Assembly: GCA_038244535.1 (NCBI GenBank)
Contig: JBBRTJ010000016.1
Coordinates: 1 to 45,891 of the forward strand
Direction: 5' to 3'
Source of the DNA: JBBRTJ01 sp038244535
GTDB lineage: Bacteria; Actinomycetota; Acidimicrobiia; Acidimicrobiales; Ilumatobacteraceae
Length of the DNA: 45,891 nucleotides
This document shows, piece after piece, positions 16,561-24,910 of the stretch. The translations under genes were made by a program, and so were the position numbers. The notes below the pieces were generated by a model. That model ran no database searches. It had not been told where the DNA came from and was given only the letters and a program-made list of their open reading frames with translations. Position 1 is the stretch's first letter. Every line of letters begins with the position of its first letter.

Positions 16561-17799
16561 ATGAGCACGAGACGCGAGCCAGGTCCCGGTCCGCTCGACG
16601 GGCTGAAGGTCCTCGACCTCACCCGCGTGTTGAGCGGCCCTCACTGCACTCGGATGCTGCGCGACCTGGGAGCCGACGTCGTCAAGGTCGAGCCCCCCGA
16701 TGGCGACACCACCCGCTTCAGCTGGCCGCGCGTCGGCTCGATCGCCACGTACTTCACCCAGCAGAACGTGGGCAAGCGGGACATCTCCCTCGACTTGAAG
16801 CGCCCAGAGGCCCAGGAGCTCGTGCGCCGCCTGACCGACACCAGCGACGTGTTCGTCGAGAACTTCCGGCCCGGCGTGGCCGCCCGCCTGGGCCTCGGCT
16901 ACGCCGAGCTGGCGGCGCGCAACCCGCGGCTCGTCTACGCCTCGCTCAGCGGCTACGGGCAGACCGGTCCGTGGGTCGACCGCCTCGCCTATGCGCCGGT
17001 GGTCGGCGCCGAGTCGGGCCTCACGTGGCTGCAGTCGCGCGAGCGCGGCGGCCAACTCGCCAACGACCACATCAGCCACGGCGACGTGTACACCGGCCTC
17101 GAGCTGGTCGCCGCCATCCTCGCCGCGCTCTACCAGCGCGACCGCAGCGGTCGGGGGCAGTGGGTCGAGGTGTCGATGGCCGAGACGCTGCTCAGCATCA
17201 ACGAGCACGTGCACTGGGAGCTGAGCGACCTCGACGTGACGGGCGAGGTGCCGAGCTTCCAGCCCAGCGCCTATCCGGTGCTCCCGACGGCCGAGGGCCA
17301 CGCCGTCATCGTGTCCGCCCACCCCGCCGCCAAGGGCACCTGGGAGCGCTACGTGGCCGTGATGGAGCGGCCCGAGCTGCTGACCGACACCCGGTTCGAG
17401 ACGGTCGCCGACCGCGTCGCAAACCTCGCCGACATCCACGCGCTGCTGCGCGAGTGGGCCTCGCCGTTCACCGACCTGGACGACCTCGAAGCGCGCTTTG
17501 CCGCACAGGGCCTGGCTTTGGGCGTGGTGCGCACCATCAAGGAGATCGCCGCCACCGAGTGGGCCGCCCAGCGCGGGGCGATCGTCGAGGTCGACGACCG
17601 CACAGGCAACGGCACCACCATCGCCATCCCGAACTCGCCGTTCCACTTCTCCGACGCCGAGTCCGGAGCTCGGGGCGTCCCCGCCTTCCGGGGCGAGCAC
17701 AACCGCGAGGTGCTGTCCGAGCGCCTCGGCCTGAGCGATGACGAGCTCGACCGGCTCGAAGCCGACGGCGTGCTCAGCAGCCGGCCGCCCCGGCGCTGA
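16561..17799 (+). CDS. CaiB/BaiF (family III) CoA transferase
   Basis: 412 residues. Start of fold VLDLTRVLSGPHCTRMLRDLGADVVKVEPP, QQNVGKRDISLDL, VENFRPGVAARLGL, YASLSGYGQTGP, and the presumed catalytic aspartate in HISHGDVYTG. These enzymes exchange CoA between carboxylic acids through an aspartyl-CoA thioester. Acid specificity not visible. ATG 16561 is supported by TACGCT 8 nt upstream. It may work with the acyl-CoA synthetase and cyclase genes next door. Confidence 0.93.
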   Translation: MSTRREPGPGPLDGLKVLDLTRVLSGPHCTRMLRDLGADVVKVEPPDGDTTRFSWPRVGSIATYFTQQNVGKRDISLDLKRPEAQELVRRLTDTSDVFVENFRPGVAARLGLGYAELAARNPRLVYASLSGYGQTGPWVDRLAYAPVVGAESGLTWLQSRERGGQLANDHISHGDVYTGLELVAAILAALYQRDRSGRGQWVEVSMAETLLSINEHVHWELSDLDVTGEVPSFQPSAYPVLPTAEGHAVIVSAHPAAKGTWERYVAVMERPELLTDTRFETVADRVANLADIHALLREWASPFTDLDDLEARFAAQGLALGVVRTIKEIAATEWAAQRGAIVEVDDRTGNGTTIAIPNSPFHFSDAESGARGVPAFRGEHNREVLSERLGLSDDELDRLEADGVLSSRPPRR

Positions 17800-17816
17800 A
17801 CGCCTCGACGGCCCCG

Positions 17817-18749
17817 GTGACGACCCTCCCTCCGCTTCCCATGAAGGCGGTGCCGAGCGACAGCTTGCCGATCGGCGACGGCTGGATCTTCGAGGTGAAG
17901 TGGGACGGCTACCGCACCCTGGCCGTCGTCGAGGGTGGCACGACCCACACCTACAGCTCGACGCTGAAGGAGAGCACCGGGCGTTGGGGCCCGCTGTTCG
18001 ACGGGTTCGCCGATCACCTCCACGCCCTCTCGGCCGTCATCGACGGTGAGGTCGTGGCCCTCGACGAGCAGAGCCGACCGAGCTTCCAGGCCCTCCAGGT
18101 CGGCCGCGGCTCGCTGCGCTTCGTCGCCTTCGACCTGCTGGCGATGAACGGCGTCGACCTCCTCGCCATGACCTTGGAGCAGCGCCGCCACCTGCTGGCC
18201 GAGGTGCTCGACGAGACCGACGACTGGCAGGTGCCCGAGGCCTTCGACGACGGCGAGGCGCTGATGGCCGGGGTGGTGGCCAACGGGCTGGAAGGCGTGG
18301 TGGCGAAGCGCCGCGCGTCGCCCTACCAACCCGGCCGGCGCTCACCGATGTGGCGCAAGGTGAAGCACCGGCTTCGTCAGGAGCTGGTGGTGGGGGGATG
18401 GCAACCCGGCGAGGGCAATCGAGCGTCGAGCTTCGGCTCGCTGCTCGTGGGCGTCCACGCCGAGCGCGGAGGTGGCCAGCCCCTTCGGTTCGCGGGAGCG
18501 GTCGGCACCGGCTTCGACCAGCCGATGCTGGAGGCGTGGCGCGGGCGTCTCGACGAACTGGCGGTCACCGAGTGCCCGTTCGACCCGCCTCCCACACGAG
18601 CGGTGACGCGCACGGCTCGATGGGTGCACCCCGTGCTCGTGGTCGAGGTCGCCTTCGCCGAGTGGACCGACGACGGGATCCTGCGCCAGCCCGCCCTCGT
18701 CGGGTGGCGTGACGACAAGGACCCCGACGACGTGGTCCGCGAGACCTGA
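17817..18749 (+). CDS. ATP-dependent DNA ligase (LigC/LigD-type ligase domain)
   Basis: 310 residues. The adenylation motif is EVKWDGYRT (catalytic lysine, residue 28), followed by DGEVVALDE (motif III), FVAFDLLAMNG, GLEGVVAKR (motif IV) and WRKVKHR (motif V); the C-terminal half would be the OB fold. It lacks nuclease and polymerase domains of full LigD, and no Ku gene is near, so a stand-alone repair ligase like LigC is likely. GTG 17817 lies 17 bp after the CoA transferase. Confidence 0.9.
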   Translation: MTTLPPLPMKAVPSDSLPIGDGWIFEVKWDGYRTLAVVEGGTTHTYSSTLKESTGRWGPLFDGFADHLHALSAVIDGEVVALDEQSRPSFQALQVGRGSLRFVAFDLLAMNGVDLLAMTLEQRRHLLAEVLDETDDWQVPEAFDDGEALMAGVVANGLEGVVAKRRASPYQPGRRSPMWRKVKHRLRQELVVGGWQPGEGNRASSFGSLLVGVHAERGGGQPLRFAGAVGTGFDQPMLEAWRGRLDELAVTECPFDPPPTRAVTRTARWVHPVLVVEVAFAEWTDDGILRQPALVGWRDDKDPDDVVRET

Positions 18750-18801
18750 CCGGGCCTCGGCCAGCGCGAGGTCAAGAGGTGGATCGCCGCTCGGCGACAG
18801 G

Positions 18802-19236
18802 TCAGCGGCCCGTGTGGCCGAACCCGCCGCCCCGGTGCTCGCCGTCGGACGCCTCGACCTCGACCAGGTGGCACGCCTCGACCGCCTGCACGACGAGCTG
18901 CGCGATGCGATCGCCGCGGTGCACCTCGTAGGCCTCGGTCGGGTCGAGGTTCACGAGGATCACCTTGAGCTCGTCGCGGTAGCCGGCGTCGATCAGCCCC
19001 GGGGTGTTGAGGCACGTGACGCCGTGGCGGGCGGCCAGCCCGCTGCGGGGCTGCACGAACCCGGCGTGGCCGATCGGGATGGCCACCGCCACCCCCGTCG
19101 GCACCACCGCCCGCCCTCCACCGGGCGCCAGCACGACGCCCACCCGTGCGAGCAGGTCCAGGCCGGCATCACCCTCGCGGGCATACGACGGCAACGGGAG
19201 GTCGGGATCGAGGCGGACCACGGGCAGCTCAAGCAT
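18802..19236 (-). CDS. dut: dUTP diphosphatase
   Basis: 144 residues. All five trimeric dUTPase motifs can be followed: AREGDAGLDL, QPRSGLAARHG, NTPGLIDAGYRDELKVIL, RGDRIAQLVVQ and the C-terminal glycine-rich GGGFGHTGR. It converts dUTP to dUMP and keeps uracil out of DNA. Divergent from oligoribonuclease, 56 bp apart. Confidence 0.97.
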   Translation of the reverse strand: MLELPVVRLDPDLPLPSYAREGDAGLDLLARVGVVLAPGGGRAVVPTGVAVAIPIGHAGFVQPRSGLAARHGVTCLNTPGLIDAGYRDELKVILVNLDPTEAYEVHRGDRIAQLVVQAVEACHLVEVEASDGEHRGGGFGHTGR

Positions 19237-19292
19237 CGCTGCGAGTGTCGCACCGATGGGCCGCGCCCACGTCCGCTGTAGCGTCCGCCATC
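19237..19292. promoter_or_regulatory. divergent dut / orn promoter region
   Basis: Plus-strand TAGCGT (19279-19284) is 8 nt before the orn GTG; a weaker GACACT on the minus strand (19249-19244) is 7 nt before the dut ATG. Confidence 0.4.
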
Positions 19293-19922
19293 GTGCTGGC
19301 CTGGATGGACCTCGAGATGACGGGCCTCGATCCCGCCGTGAACGTCATCGTCGAGATCGCCACGCTCATCACCGACGACGATCTCAACATCGTGGCCGAA
19401 GGCCCCGATCTCGTCGTGCACTGCAGCGAGGCCGACCTGGCGCTGATGGACAAGGTCGTGGTCGACATGCACGCTCGCAGCGGTCTCACCGACGCGATAC
19501 GGGCCTCGACGCTCACCTTGGACGAGGCTGGCGCTCAGACGCTCGCGTTCCTGCGCGAGCACACCACCAAGAGTGCAGTCCCGTTGTGCGGCAACTCCAT
19601 CGGGACCGACCGCCGCTTCTTGGCGACCTACCTGCCCGAGATCGAGCAGTGGCTGCACTACCGCTCGGTCGACGTGTCGAGCATCAAGGAGCTCGTGCGG
19701 CGCTGGTACCCGCAGGTCCGTGCCAGCCGGCCCACCAAGCAGGGCGCGCACCGCGCCCTCGACGACATCCGCGAGAGCATCGAGGAGCTGCGCTACTACC
19801 GCTCGACGGTGTTCGTGCCCCTTGGGACCACGTCGACCACAGCAACGACCGAGCCGGCCACAGGGGTCACGCCCGACGCCCCGGTCGTCACCGGGCCGCC
19901 ACCGGACGCCCCTTCCAGTTGA
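19293..19922 (+). CDS. orn: oligoribonuclease
   Basis: 209 residues. Exonuclease DEDDh motifs: WMDLEMTGLDP, CGNSIGTDRRFL, and AHRALDDIRESIEELRYY. It degrades 2-5 nt RNAs and linear dinucleotides such as pGpG. GTG 19293 opens the protein straight at the first catalytic strand and has TAGCGT 8 nt upstream. A Pro/Thr/Ala-rich tail of about 40 residues follows the normal end, and the last 35 bp overlap the convergent glycosyltransferase gene. Confidence 0.96.
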   Translation: MLAWMDLEMTGLDPAVNVIVEIATLITDDDLNIVAEGPDLVVHCSEADLALMDKVVVDMHARSGLTDAIRASTLTLDEAGAQTLAFLREHTTKSAVPLCGNSIGTDRRFLATYLPEIEQWLHYRSVDVSSIKELVRRWYPQVRASRPTKQGAHRALDDIRESIEELRYYRSTVFVPLGTTSTTATTEPATGVTPDAPVVTGPPPDAPSS

Positions 19923-20952
19923 CGGTCGTGCGCCGCACCCTGACCCACCCGCTGCGCAGCACCAACGCCACGAACACCACCAGCAGCACGGGGTAGGCGA
20001 GGCCGCACCACGCCGCGAAGCGGCCCACCCGGCGCACGAGCGCGGCCACCTGCAGCGCCGAGGCCAGCACGAACCACGGCGACGCGGCCCAGCCCCCGGC
20101 GAGCGAGCCGATCCAGGCCACGACCGCGATCCCGGCCCACCACGGCACCGCCTGCGCCCCGGCCATCAGGTTCTTCGACCACCCGTCCAGGAGCGAGCGC
20201 AGGCCGAGCGGGTACATGCGAAAGGTGGCCAGCGCGCGACCTCCGGCGAGGGTCACGGGCGCCGGTGGATCGGCGGAGCGCAGCCGTTGCGCGAGCGCCA
20301 CGTCCTCGGCCACCGAACCCCGGACCGCCCCATGACCGCCGACGCGCTCGTAGGTGGCTCGATCAATCGCCATCACCGGACCGAACGCCATCCGGGGCGC
20401 GACCCGGCGGCCAAGCGGCGTCGCCGCACCCGTCCCCATCCACGCCACCACGTTGCAAAGCGCGCTGAGCGTCTCGTAGAGCCGCTCGGTGCGGTGCCAC
20501 GGCTGGACGGACACAAGACCGCCTTGCTGGCGCTGGGCCGCGACGATCAGCTCGAGCGCGCCGTCGGCCAAGGTCACATCGGCATCGAGGAAGACGAGCA
20601 CCGGCGCGGTCGAGGCATCGACGCCCCGACGGCAGGCCCAGGGCTTGCCGAGCCAGCCCTCGGGTCGGGGGCCGCCGGTCACGACCTGCGCGCCCCCGGC
20701 CGCGGCCAGCGCCGCAGTGGCATCGGTCGATTCGTCGTCCACCACGATCAGCTCGTCAGCGGGGCCCAACTGCTCCACGACGCTGGCCAGGAGGGCGCCG
20801 ATGGCATGTGCCTCGTCTCGGGCGGGGACGATCACGGCGACAGCGGGTCGACCAATGGCATCGCGGACGCGCATCGGCGGCAACGACGGGATCCGCCACA
20901 GCATGAGCCACCCGCAGGTCCAACCGATCACGTACACGACGATGCCCACCAC
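19888..20952 (-). CDS. membrane-bound family 2 glycosyltransferase
   Basis: About 354 residues. An N-terminal helix precedes the GT-A domain: VAVIVPARDEA, DELIVVDDESTDAT, VLVFLDADVTLADGAL, and an ED acceptor motif in GSVAEDVALAQRL. Two or three helices follow (WWAGIAVVAWIGSLAG, LAYPVLLVVFVALVL) and the tail VNWKGR. This resembles carotenoid/lipid glycosyltransferases of the CrtQ/CruC type, but acceptor and sugar are unknown. GTG 20952 is proposed because TACGGT lies 7 nt upstream; the frame extends to 21018. Confidence 0.8.
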   Translation of the reverse strand: MVGIVVYVIGWTCGWLMLWRIPSLPPMRVRDAIGRPAVAVIVPARDEAHAIGALLASVVEQLGPADELIVVDDESTDATAALAAAGGAQVVTGGPRPEGWLGKPWACRRGVDASTAPVLVFLDADVTLADGALELIVAAQRQQGGLVSVQPWHRTERLYETLSALCNVVAWMGTGAATPLGRRVAPRMAFGPVMAIDRATYERVGGHGAVRGSVAEDVALAQRLRSADPPAPVTLAGGRALATFRMYPLGLRSLLDGWSKNLMAGAQAVPWWAGIAVVAWIGSLAGGWAASPWFVLASALQVAALVRRVGRFAAWCGLAYPVLLVVFVALVLRSGWVRVRRTTVNWKGRPVAAR

Positions 20953-21032
20953 TGCCGTCACCGTAGGGCGGGTCGTCCCCCGCTTCGGGCACGCCTGGGA
21001 TGTGGTTGCACAGGCCAAGTACGGTCGGGGCG
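20953..21032. promoter_or_regulatory. divergent promoter region, glycosyltransferase / MBL hydrolase
   Basis: Minus-strand TACGGT (20965-20960) and plus-strand TACGGT (21020-21025) each end 7 nt before a GTG start, giving a symmetric pair of leaderless-type promoters. Confidence 0.45.
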
Positions 21033-22112
21033 GTGGGGGACCCAGTGAAGCCGAAGCGCCAGGAGCAACAACCCGCCAGCGACGAGATCGTCGAGGTGGC
21101 GCCGCGCATCCTGCGGATGCAGCTCCCCATCTCGATGCCCGGCCTGGGGCACGTCAACTGCTACGCCCTCGAAGACGAGCGGGGTTGGGCCCTGGTCGAC
21201 CCGGGCCTGCCCGGCAAGGCGAGCTGGAACGCGCTGGTCGGACGCATGGGCCAGGCCGGCGTCGCCATCGAGCGCGTCCACACCGTGATCGTGACCCACA
21301 GCCACCCCGATCACTTCGGGGGCGCTCCCCGCCTGCAGGCCGCCAGCGGTGCCGACCTCGTCACGCATCGCAGCTTCCGCCTGTGGTGGGACCCGATCGA
21401 AGATGCCGAGGACCCCGAGGACATCGCCGCCGGCGTGGCTCCGGCGCCGCTCGGGACCACCACACCGGCTGGCCACTGGGGAAGGCCCACGCCGTGGGGG
21501 GGCGACGAGTTCCGCCCGCAGATGGACGGCGCCACCAGCGAGGAGCTGCGCCGCACCATGTTCGAGGAGCTGAGCGCCCCTCGGCCCACCAAGCGACTCG
21601 ACGACGCCGACGTGATCCGCCTCGCCGGGCGCGAGTGGGTCGCCGTGCACACGCCCGGGCACACCCCGGACCACCTGTGCCTGTTCGATCCTGAAGAGGG
21701 CGTCGTGCTGTCGGGCGATCACGTGCTGCCCACGATCACGCCCCACATCTCCGGGCTCGGCAACGCCGACGACCCGCTGGCCGAGTTCTTCGCCTCCCTC
21801 GAGCGGATGCAGGACCTCAAGGGCGTCACCATCGCCCTGCCCGCGCACGGTGATCCCTTCGCCGACCTGGCCGGGCGGGCCGCCGCCATCCACGAGCACC
21901 ATCAGGAGCGCCTCGACAAGCTTCGCCACGCCTCGGCCGAGATCGGCGGCTTGGCCACGGTGAACGAGTTGATGAAGCACCTGTTCAGCGAGCGGGCCTG
22001 GGGCTCGATGGCCGAGAGCGAGACCTACGCCCATCTCGAGCACCTCCGCCTCCTCGGCCTCGCCGAGCAGCGCTCGGTCAACGGCGAGCTCCTCTACGAA
22101 GTCACTGGCTGA
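21033..22112 (+). CDS. metallo-beta-lactamase-fold hydrolase with winged-helix C-terminus (LACTB2-like)
   Basis: 359 residues. Zinc motifs are THSHPDHFGG, HTPGHTPDHLCLF, LSGDHVLP and ALPAHGDPF. The C-terminal 80 residues (HHQERLDKL ... YAHLEHLRLLGLAEQ) match the winged helix found in LACTB2-type proteins. Relatives hydrolyse thioesters, lactones or RNA; substrate unknown. GTG 21033 is set by TACGGT 7 nt upstream. Transcript may end at the inverted repeat near 22169. Confidence 0.88.
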   Translation: MGDPVKPKRQEQQPASDEIVEVAPRILRMQLPISMPGLGHVNCYALEDERGWALVDPGLPGKASWNALVGRMGQAGVAIERVHTVIVTHSHPDHFGGAPRLQAASGADLVTHRSFRLWWDPIEDAEDPEDIAAGVAPAPLGTTTPAGHWGRPTPWGGDEFRPQMDGATSEELRRTMFEELSAPRPTKRLDDADVIRLAGREWVAVHTPGHTPDHLCLFDPEEGVVLSGDHVLPTITPHISGLGNADDPLAEFFASLERMQDLKGVTIALPAHGDPFADLAGRAAAIHEHHQERLDKLRHASAEIGGLATVNELMKHLFSERAWGSMAESETYAHLEHLRLLGLAEQRSVNGELLYEVTG

Positions 22113-22120
22113 CCACCAGC

Positions 22121-22160
22121 CCCAGCCGTGCCCAGCCGTGCCCAGCCGTGCCCAGCCGTG
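22121..22160. repeat. 10-bp tandem repeat, 4 perfect copies
   Basis: Unit cccagccgtg repeated four times, starting 8 bp after the MBL stop codon, in the convergent intergenic region. Noncoding. A second 10-bp direct repeat (cccaacgccg, 2.5 copies) follows at 22208-22232. Confidence 0.95.
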
Positions 22161-22168
22161 CCCACCAC

Positions 22169-22215
22169 GCGTTGGGTCGATCAGCAGCGGTCAGCGCCGG
22201 AAATCGACCCAACGC
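22169..22215. terminator. 13-bp inverted repeat between convergent genes
   Basis: gcgttgggtcgat (22169-22181) and its exact reverse complement (22203-22215) with a 21-nt loop, between the convergent MBL and dehydratase stops. No T-run follows, so it is a candidate bidirectional terminator or protein site. Confidence 0.5.
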
Positions 22216-22269
22216 CGCCCAACGCCGCCCAACTGAGCGGTTCAGCGGATCCTGGGTGACCTCCGGGGA

Positions 22270-23226
22270 TCAGCGGGCGGCAAAGGCGGCCAGGTCGAGG
22301 TTGCCGCCGCACACCACCACGGCCACGCGCTCGTTCGGCTCGGGTCGGTAGACGCCGCTCAGCAGCGCCGCCAAGGCCGCGGCCCCACCGGGTTCGGCCA
22401 CGATGCGCAGCTCGGACCACAGCATCTGCTGAGCGTCGGCGATGGCCTCGTCGGTCACGAGCACCGACGCCGCCCCGGTCCGCTGGGCGAGGGCGAACGC
22501 CAGCTCGCCCACCTGTCTGGCCCCGAGCGAATCGGCGGCCAGCCCCCCGATCTCGACCGACACCGGCGCCCCCGCCACCAGCGCGGCGTGGAGGCAGCAG
22601 CTGCGCTCCGGCTCGACGGCCACGACCTTGACCCGGCCGGCGAACCACGCCGCCGCCCCCGCCACCAGCCCGCCACCGCCTACGGCGACGAGCACGGTGT
22701 CGACCCCGGGAGCCTGCTCCTCGAGCTCACGAAAGACGGTGCCCTGCCCCGCCACGACGTCGACGTGGTCGTACGGATGGACGAGGAGGGCGCCCGACGC
22801 CGCCGCCCGTCGGTCACAAGCCTCCTGGGCTTCGGGATAGAAGGCCCCACCGACGACGACCTCAGCACCGAGCCGCCGGATTCGGTCGACCTTCATCGTC
22901 GGGCTCGACGAGGGCACGAAGACCTCGGCCGGCACACCCAACATGCGGGCGACGTGCGCTACCGCGGCACCGTGGTTCCCGCCGCTCGCCGCGATCAGCC
23001 CCGCGGCCGGGATCACCCCGGCGTGCAGCACGCGGTTGAACGCTCCGCGCGGCTTGAACGATCCGGTGTGCTGCAGCAGCTCGAGCTTCAGCACCGCGCC
23101 GATGGGGCCGCCGAGCGGGCCGGGCTCGATCGTGATGGTGGGCGTGCGCCGGACCCGACCGTCCAGGCGGCGAGTCGCGAGCTCGACGTCGTCGGGGGTC
23201 ACGGGAGCCGCCCCGTCGACGCTCAC
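22270..23226 (-). CDS. PLP-dependent threonine/serine dehydratase-like enzyme
   Basis: 318 residues of fold type II PLP enzymes. The PLP lysine is in HTGSFKPRGAFNR; ASGGNHG binds substrate; VAVGGGGLVAG holds the phosphate. It lacks the ACT regulatory domain of biosynthetic IlvA, so a catabolic threonine dehydratase or serine racemase/dehydratase is likely. GTG 23226 overlaps the thioesterase stop (GTGA), giving a coupled pair. Confidence 0.88.
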   Translation of the reverse strand: MSVDGAAPVTPDDVELATRRLDGRVRRTPTITIEPGPLGGPIGAVLKLELLQHTGSFKPRGAFNRVLHAGVIPAAGLIAASGGNHGAAVAHVARMLGVPAEVFVPSSSPTMKVDRIRRLGAEVVVGGAFYPEAQEACDRRAAASGALLVHPYDHVDVVAGQGTVFRELEEQAPGVDTVLVAVGGGGLVAGAAAWFAGRVKVVAVEPERSCCLHAALVAGAPVSVEIGGLAADSLGARQVGELAFALAQRTGAASVLVTDEAIADAQQMLWSELRIVAEPGGAAALAALLSGVYRPEPNERVAVVVCGGNLDLAAFAAR

Positions 23227-23969
23227 AGAGACCCCGCCTGCACCCATGCCGAGGCCCGCACAGCGCCGTCGGGTTCGAGCACCCAGAGGTTGCAGCCGTC
23301 GGGCCGGTCCGTGGCCGCCACGACGACGTGGTCGCCCGGCTCGACCGGCAGACGGAACTCGACCTCGGCCACAAGGGGCGCGCGGAGATCACGACGCCGG
23401 GAGAGGTGCTCCTCGACGATGCTCCAGTAGGCGGCGTTGTTCATGTGGCCGAGCACGTCGAAGTCGGTGAAGCGCACGGGCCAGGTCACCGCGGCCCCCA
23501 CCGCCCCGGCATCGGGGTGGCCATGGCGCAAGCGGGCACTGACGGTGCGGCCCTGGGCCGCCTCCGCGAACAGCTCGACGAACTGCGGTGACAAGGCCGT
23601 CGGCCGCTGGCGATCGTCGAGGTGGACCCAGATCGTGGCCGCGTCGATCGCCGGTTGCCCATCCGAGGAGCCGCCGCGTTCGGTCACGACCACACGCCGC
23701 TCGGCCCACCGGCCACCGGTCCCACCGCAGAACGTGACGAGCTCGAGCTCGTCGCCCAATGCCGGGAAGCGGCGTACGAGCAGGCTGGTGCGACGCACCA
23801 CCCACGCCATGTCGTCCGCGAGGCCGGCATCGCGCGTGTCGTCGTTCGACACGTCCTGCAGGTAGCACGCCACCGCGTCCAGCCTCAGGCGTCCGGCCGG
23901 GCTGGCGTCACCGAGACGCACCCGACGCTCTCTGGTGAAGGCCCGGCCCACCGCCGGCAGGGGCACCAT
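23223..23969 (-). CDS. acyl-ACP thioesterase-like double hotdog protein
   Basis: 248 residues. Two hotdog halves: the first starts FTRERRVRLGDASPAGRL with MAWVVRRTSLLVRRFP, the second has VRFTDFDVLGHMNNAAYW, containing the Asn/His catalytic signature of acyl-ACP thioesterases. It would release fatty acids from acyl carrier protein or CoA. A frame open to 24578 is not supported. ATG 23969 is the best start; the next gene begins inside its stop. Confidence 0.85.
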   Translation of the reverse strand: MVPLPAVGRAFTRERRVRLGDASPAGRLRLDAVACYLQDVSNDDTRDAGLADDMAWVVRRTSLLVRRFPALGDELELVTFCGGTGGRWAERRVVVTERGGSSDGQPAIDAATIWVHLDDRQRPTALSPQFVELFAEAAQGRTVSARLRHGHPDAGAVGAAVTWPVRFTDFDVLGHMNNAAYWSIVEEHLSRRRDLRAPLVAEVEFRLPVEPGDHVVVAATDRPDGCNLWVLEPDGAVRASAWVQAGSL

Positions 23970-24135
23970 CTCGATCGGCTCGACAGGCGCCACGGACCGG
24001 CACCATAGCGATGGCCCGCCACCCGTTCGCGGGCGGCGCGACCGTGGATCGGAAAGTGGTTGACGCGCGCCACGACCTCGTGATCGAATGCTCGGCACTC
24101 GTGGATCGCAGCGATCCCGGAAAGGACCGAGCTCG

Positions 24136-24339
24136 ATGACCCGCACGCACGCAACCCACCTGGCCTCCGTGGCCAGCGGTGCGCGCCCGTGTGGGATCGC
24201 GCTCACCAGCTGGTACGGCGCCGGCGCCGTGGCCTCGCCCTCGGTGGACCTCACCTCCACCATGTTCGGCAAGCAGGCCAACTCCGGTGCCAAGCGGCCC
24301 AATGAGGTCGCCCGACGGCAGTGGAAGCCAACCACCTGA
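24136..24339 (+). CDS. small ORF (67 aa) upstream of whiB
   Basis: A 67-residue frame with AAAGGA 9 nt before ATG. It ends 30 bp before a strong terminator hairpin, and whiB starts just after. Product is basic, with no motif known to me (ends RRQWKPTT). A 6-bp palindrome hairpin (24103-24117) lies upstream. Could be a real small protein or a leader peptide for whiB; frame alone is weak evidence in this GC-rich DNA, but ribosome site, length and position favour translation. Confidence 0.5.
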   Translation: MTRTHATHLASVASGARPCGIALTSWYGAGAVASPSVDLTSTMFGKQANSGAKRPNEVARRQWKPTT

Positions 24340-24368
24340 GGCCACAAGCCGATGTTGGAGCAGCCTCC

Positions 24369-24404
24369 AAGGCCGCCGGGCAACCGCCCCGGCGGCCTTT
24401 CTGG
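24369..24404 (+). terminator. rho-independent terminator between small ORF and whiB
   Basis: Arms 24369-24380 and 24388-24399 form a perfect 12-bp GC-rich stem with a 7-nt loop, followed by tctggtttt. Strongest terminator in the window. It lies downstream of the small ORF and 60 bp before the whiB start, so it could be an attenuator. Confidence 0.85.
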
Positions 24405-24461
24405 TTTTCCGACCCGCAGCACCCCACCCACCGCACCACCAACGACCACGAGGAGCCCCCA

Positions 24462-24836
24462 GTGCTCGCACTGAACGACACCATCGACCCGACCATGATC
24501 GTCACGATCCCTACCAACCCGCCGGCTGCCTGGTGGGTCAAGGCCCGCTGCAACGACAGCAACGGCACGCTGTCCCACCTGTTCTTCTCAGAGGACCTGC
24601 TCGACATCGCTCGGGCCAAGGCCATCTGCTCGAAGTGCCCGGTCGCCACGCGCTGCCTCACCGACGCTCTCGACCACAGTGAGCCCTGGGGCGTCTGGGG
24701 TGGCGAGCTGATCGCCAACGGCCGGATCGTCAGCAACAAACGGAGGCGGGGGAGGCCACCAAAGACCCCAAGACCCGAGATCGTCGTCGACGAGGTCCCC
24801 CTGCCCCCTCACTACCTCACCGAGCGGTCGGCCTGA
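24462..24836 (+). CDS. WhiB-family iron-sulfur transcriptional regulator
   Basis: 124 residues. Cys30, Cys56, Cys59 and Cys65 (ARCND, ICSKCPVATRC) are the four [4Fe-4S] ligands, followed by the family turn GVWGG (77-81). The C-terminus has KRRRGRPPK, an AT-hook-like DNA-binding element seen in some Wbl proteins. WhiB proteins bind sigma factor domain 4 and regulate transcription in response to redox or NO. GTG 24462 has AGGAG 6 nt upstream. Regulation may run through the terminator upstream. Confidence 0.95.
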   Translation: MLALNDTIDPTMIVTIPTNPPAAWWVKARCNDSNGTLSHLFFSEDLLDIARAKAICSKCPVATRCLTDALDHSEPWGVWGGELIANGRIVSNKRRRGRPPKTPRPEIVVDEVPLPPHYLTERSA

Positions 24837-24860
24837 TCGCCCGCTGACGTGACCGACGAA

Positions 24861-24892
24861 CGCGGCCCCGCCAGCCACCTGGCGGGGTCGCG
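24861..24892 (+). terminator. hairpin after whiB
   Basis: A 14-bp stem with one G.T pair and a 4-nt loop (arms 24861-24874 and 24879-24892), 24 bp beyond the whiB stop. No T-run, as is common in actinobacteria. Confidence 0.65.
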
Positions 24893-24896
24893 CCGT

Positions 24897-24902
24897 TAGC
24901 CT
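24897..24902 (+). promoter_or_regulatory. -10-like TAGCCT box before the TlpA-like gene
   Basis: TAGCCT, 8 nt before GTG 24911, immediately after the whiB terminator; probable leaderless promoter of the TlpA/CcdA pair. Confidence 0.45.
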
Positions 24903-24910
24903 GACGAGCC

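Noticed and set aside
22121..22232. CRISPR array
   Set aside because: Ten-base units without spacers; simple tandem repeat.
23970..24578. N-terminal extension of the thioesterase frame
   Set aside because: No family similarity and it overlaps the small ORF and whiB leader on the other strand.
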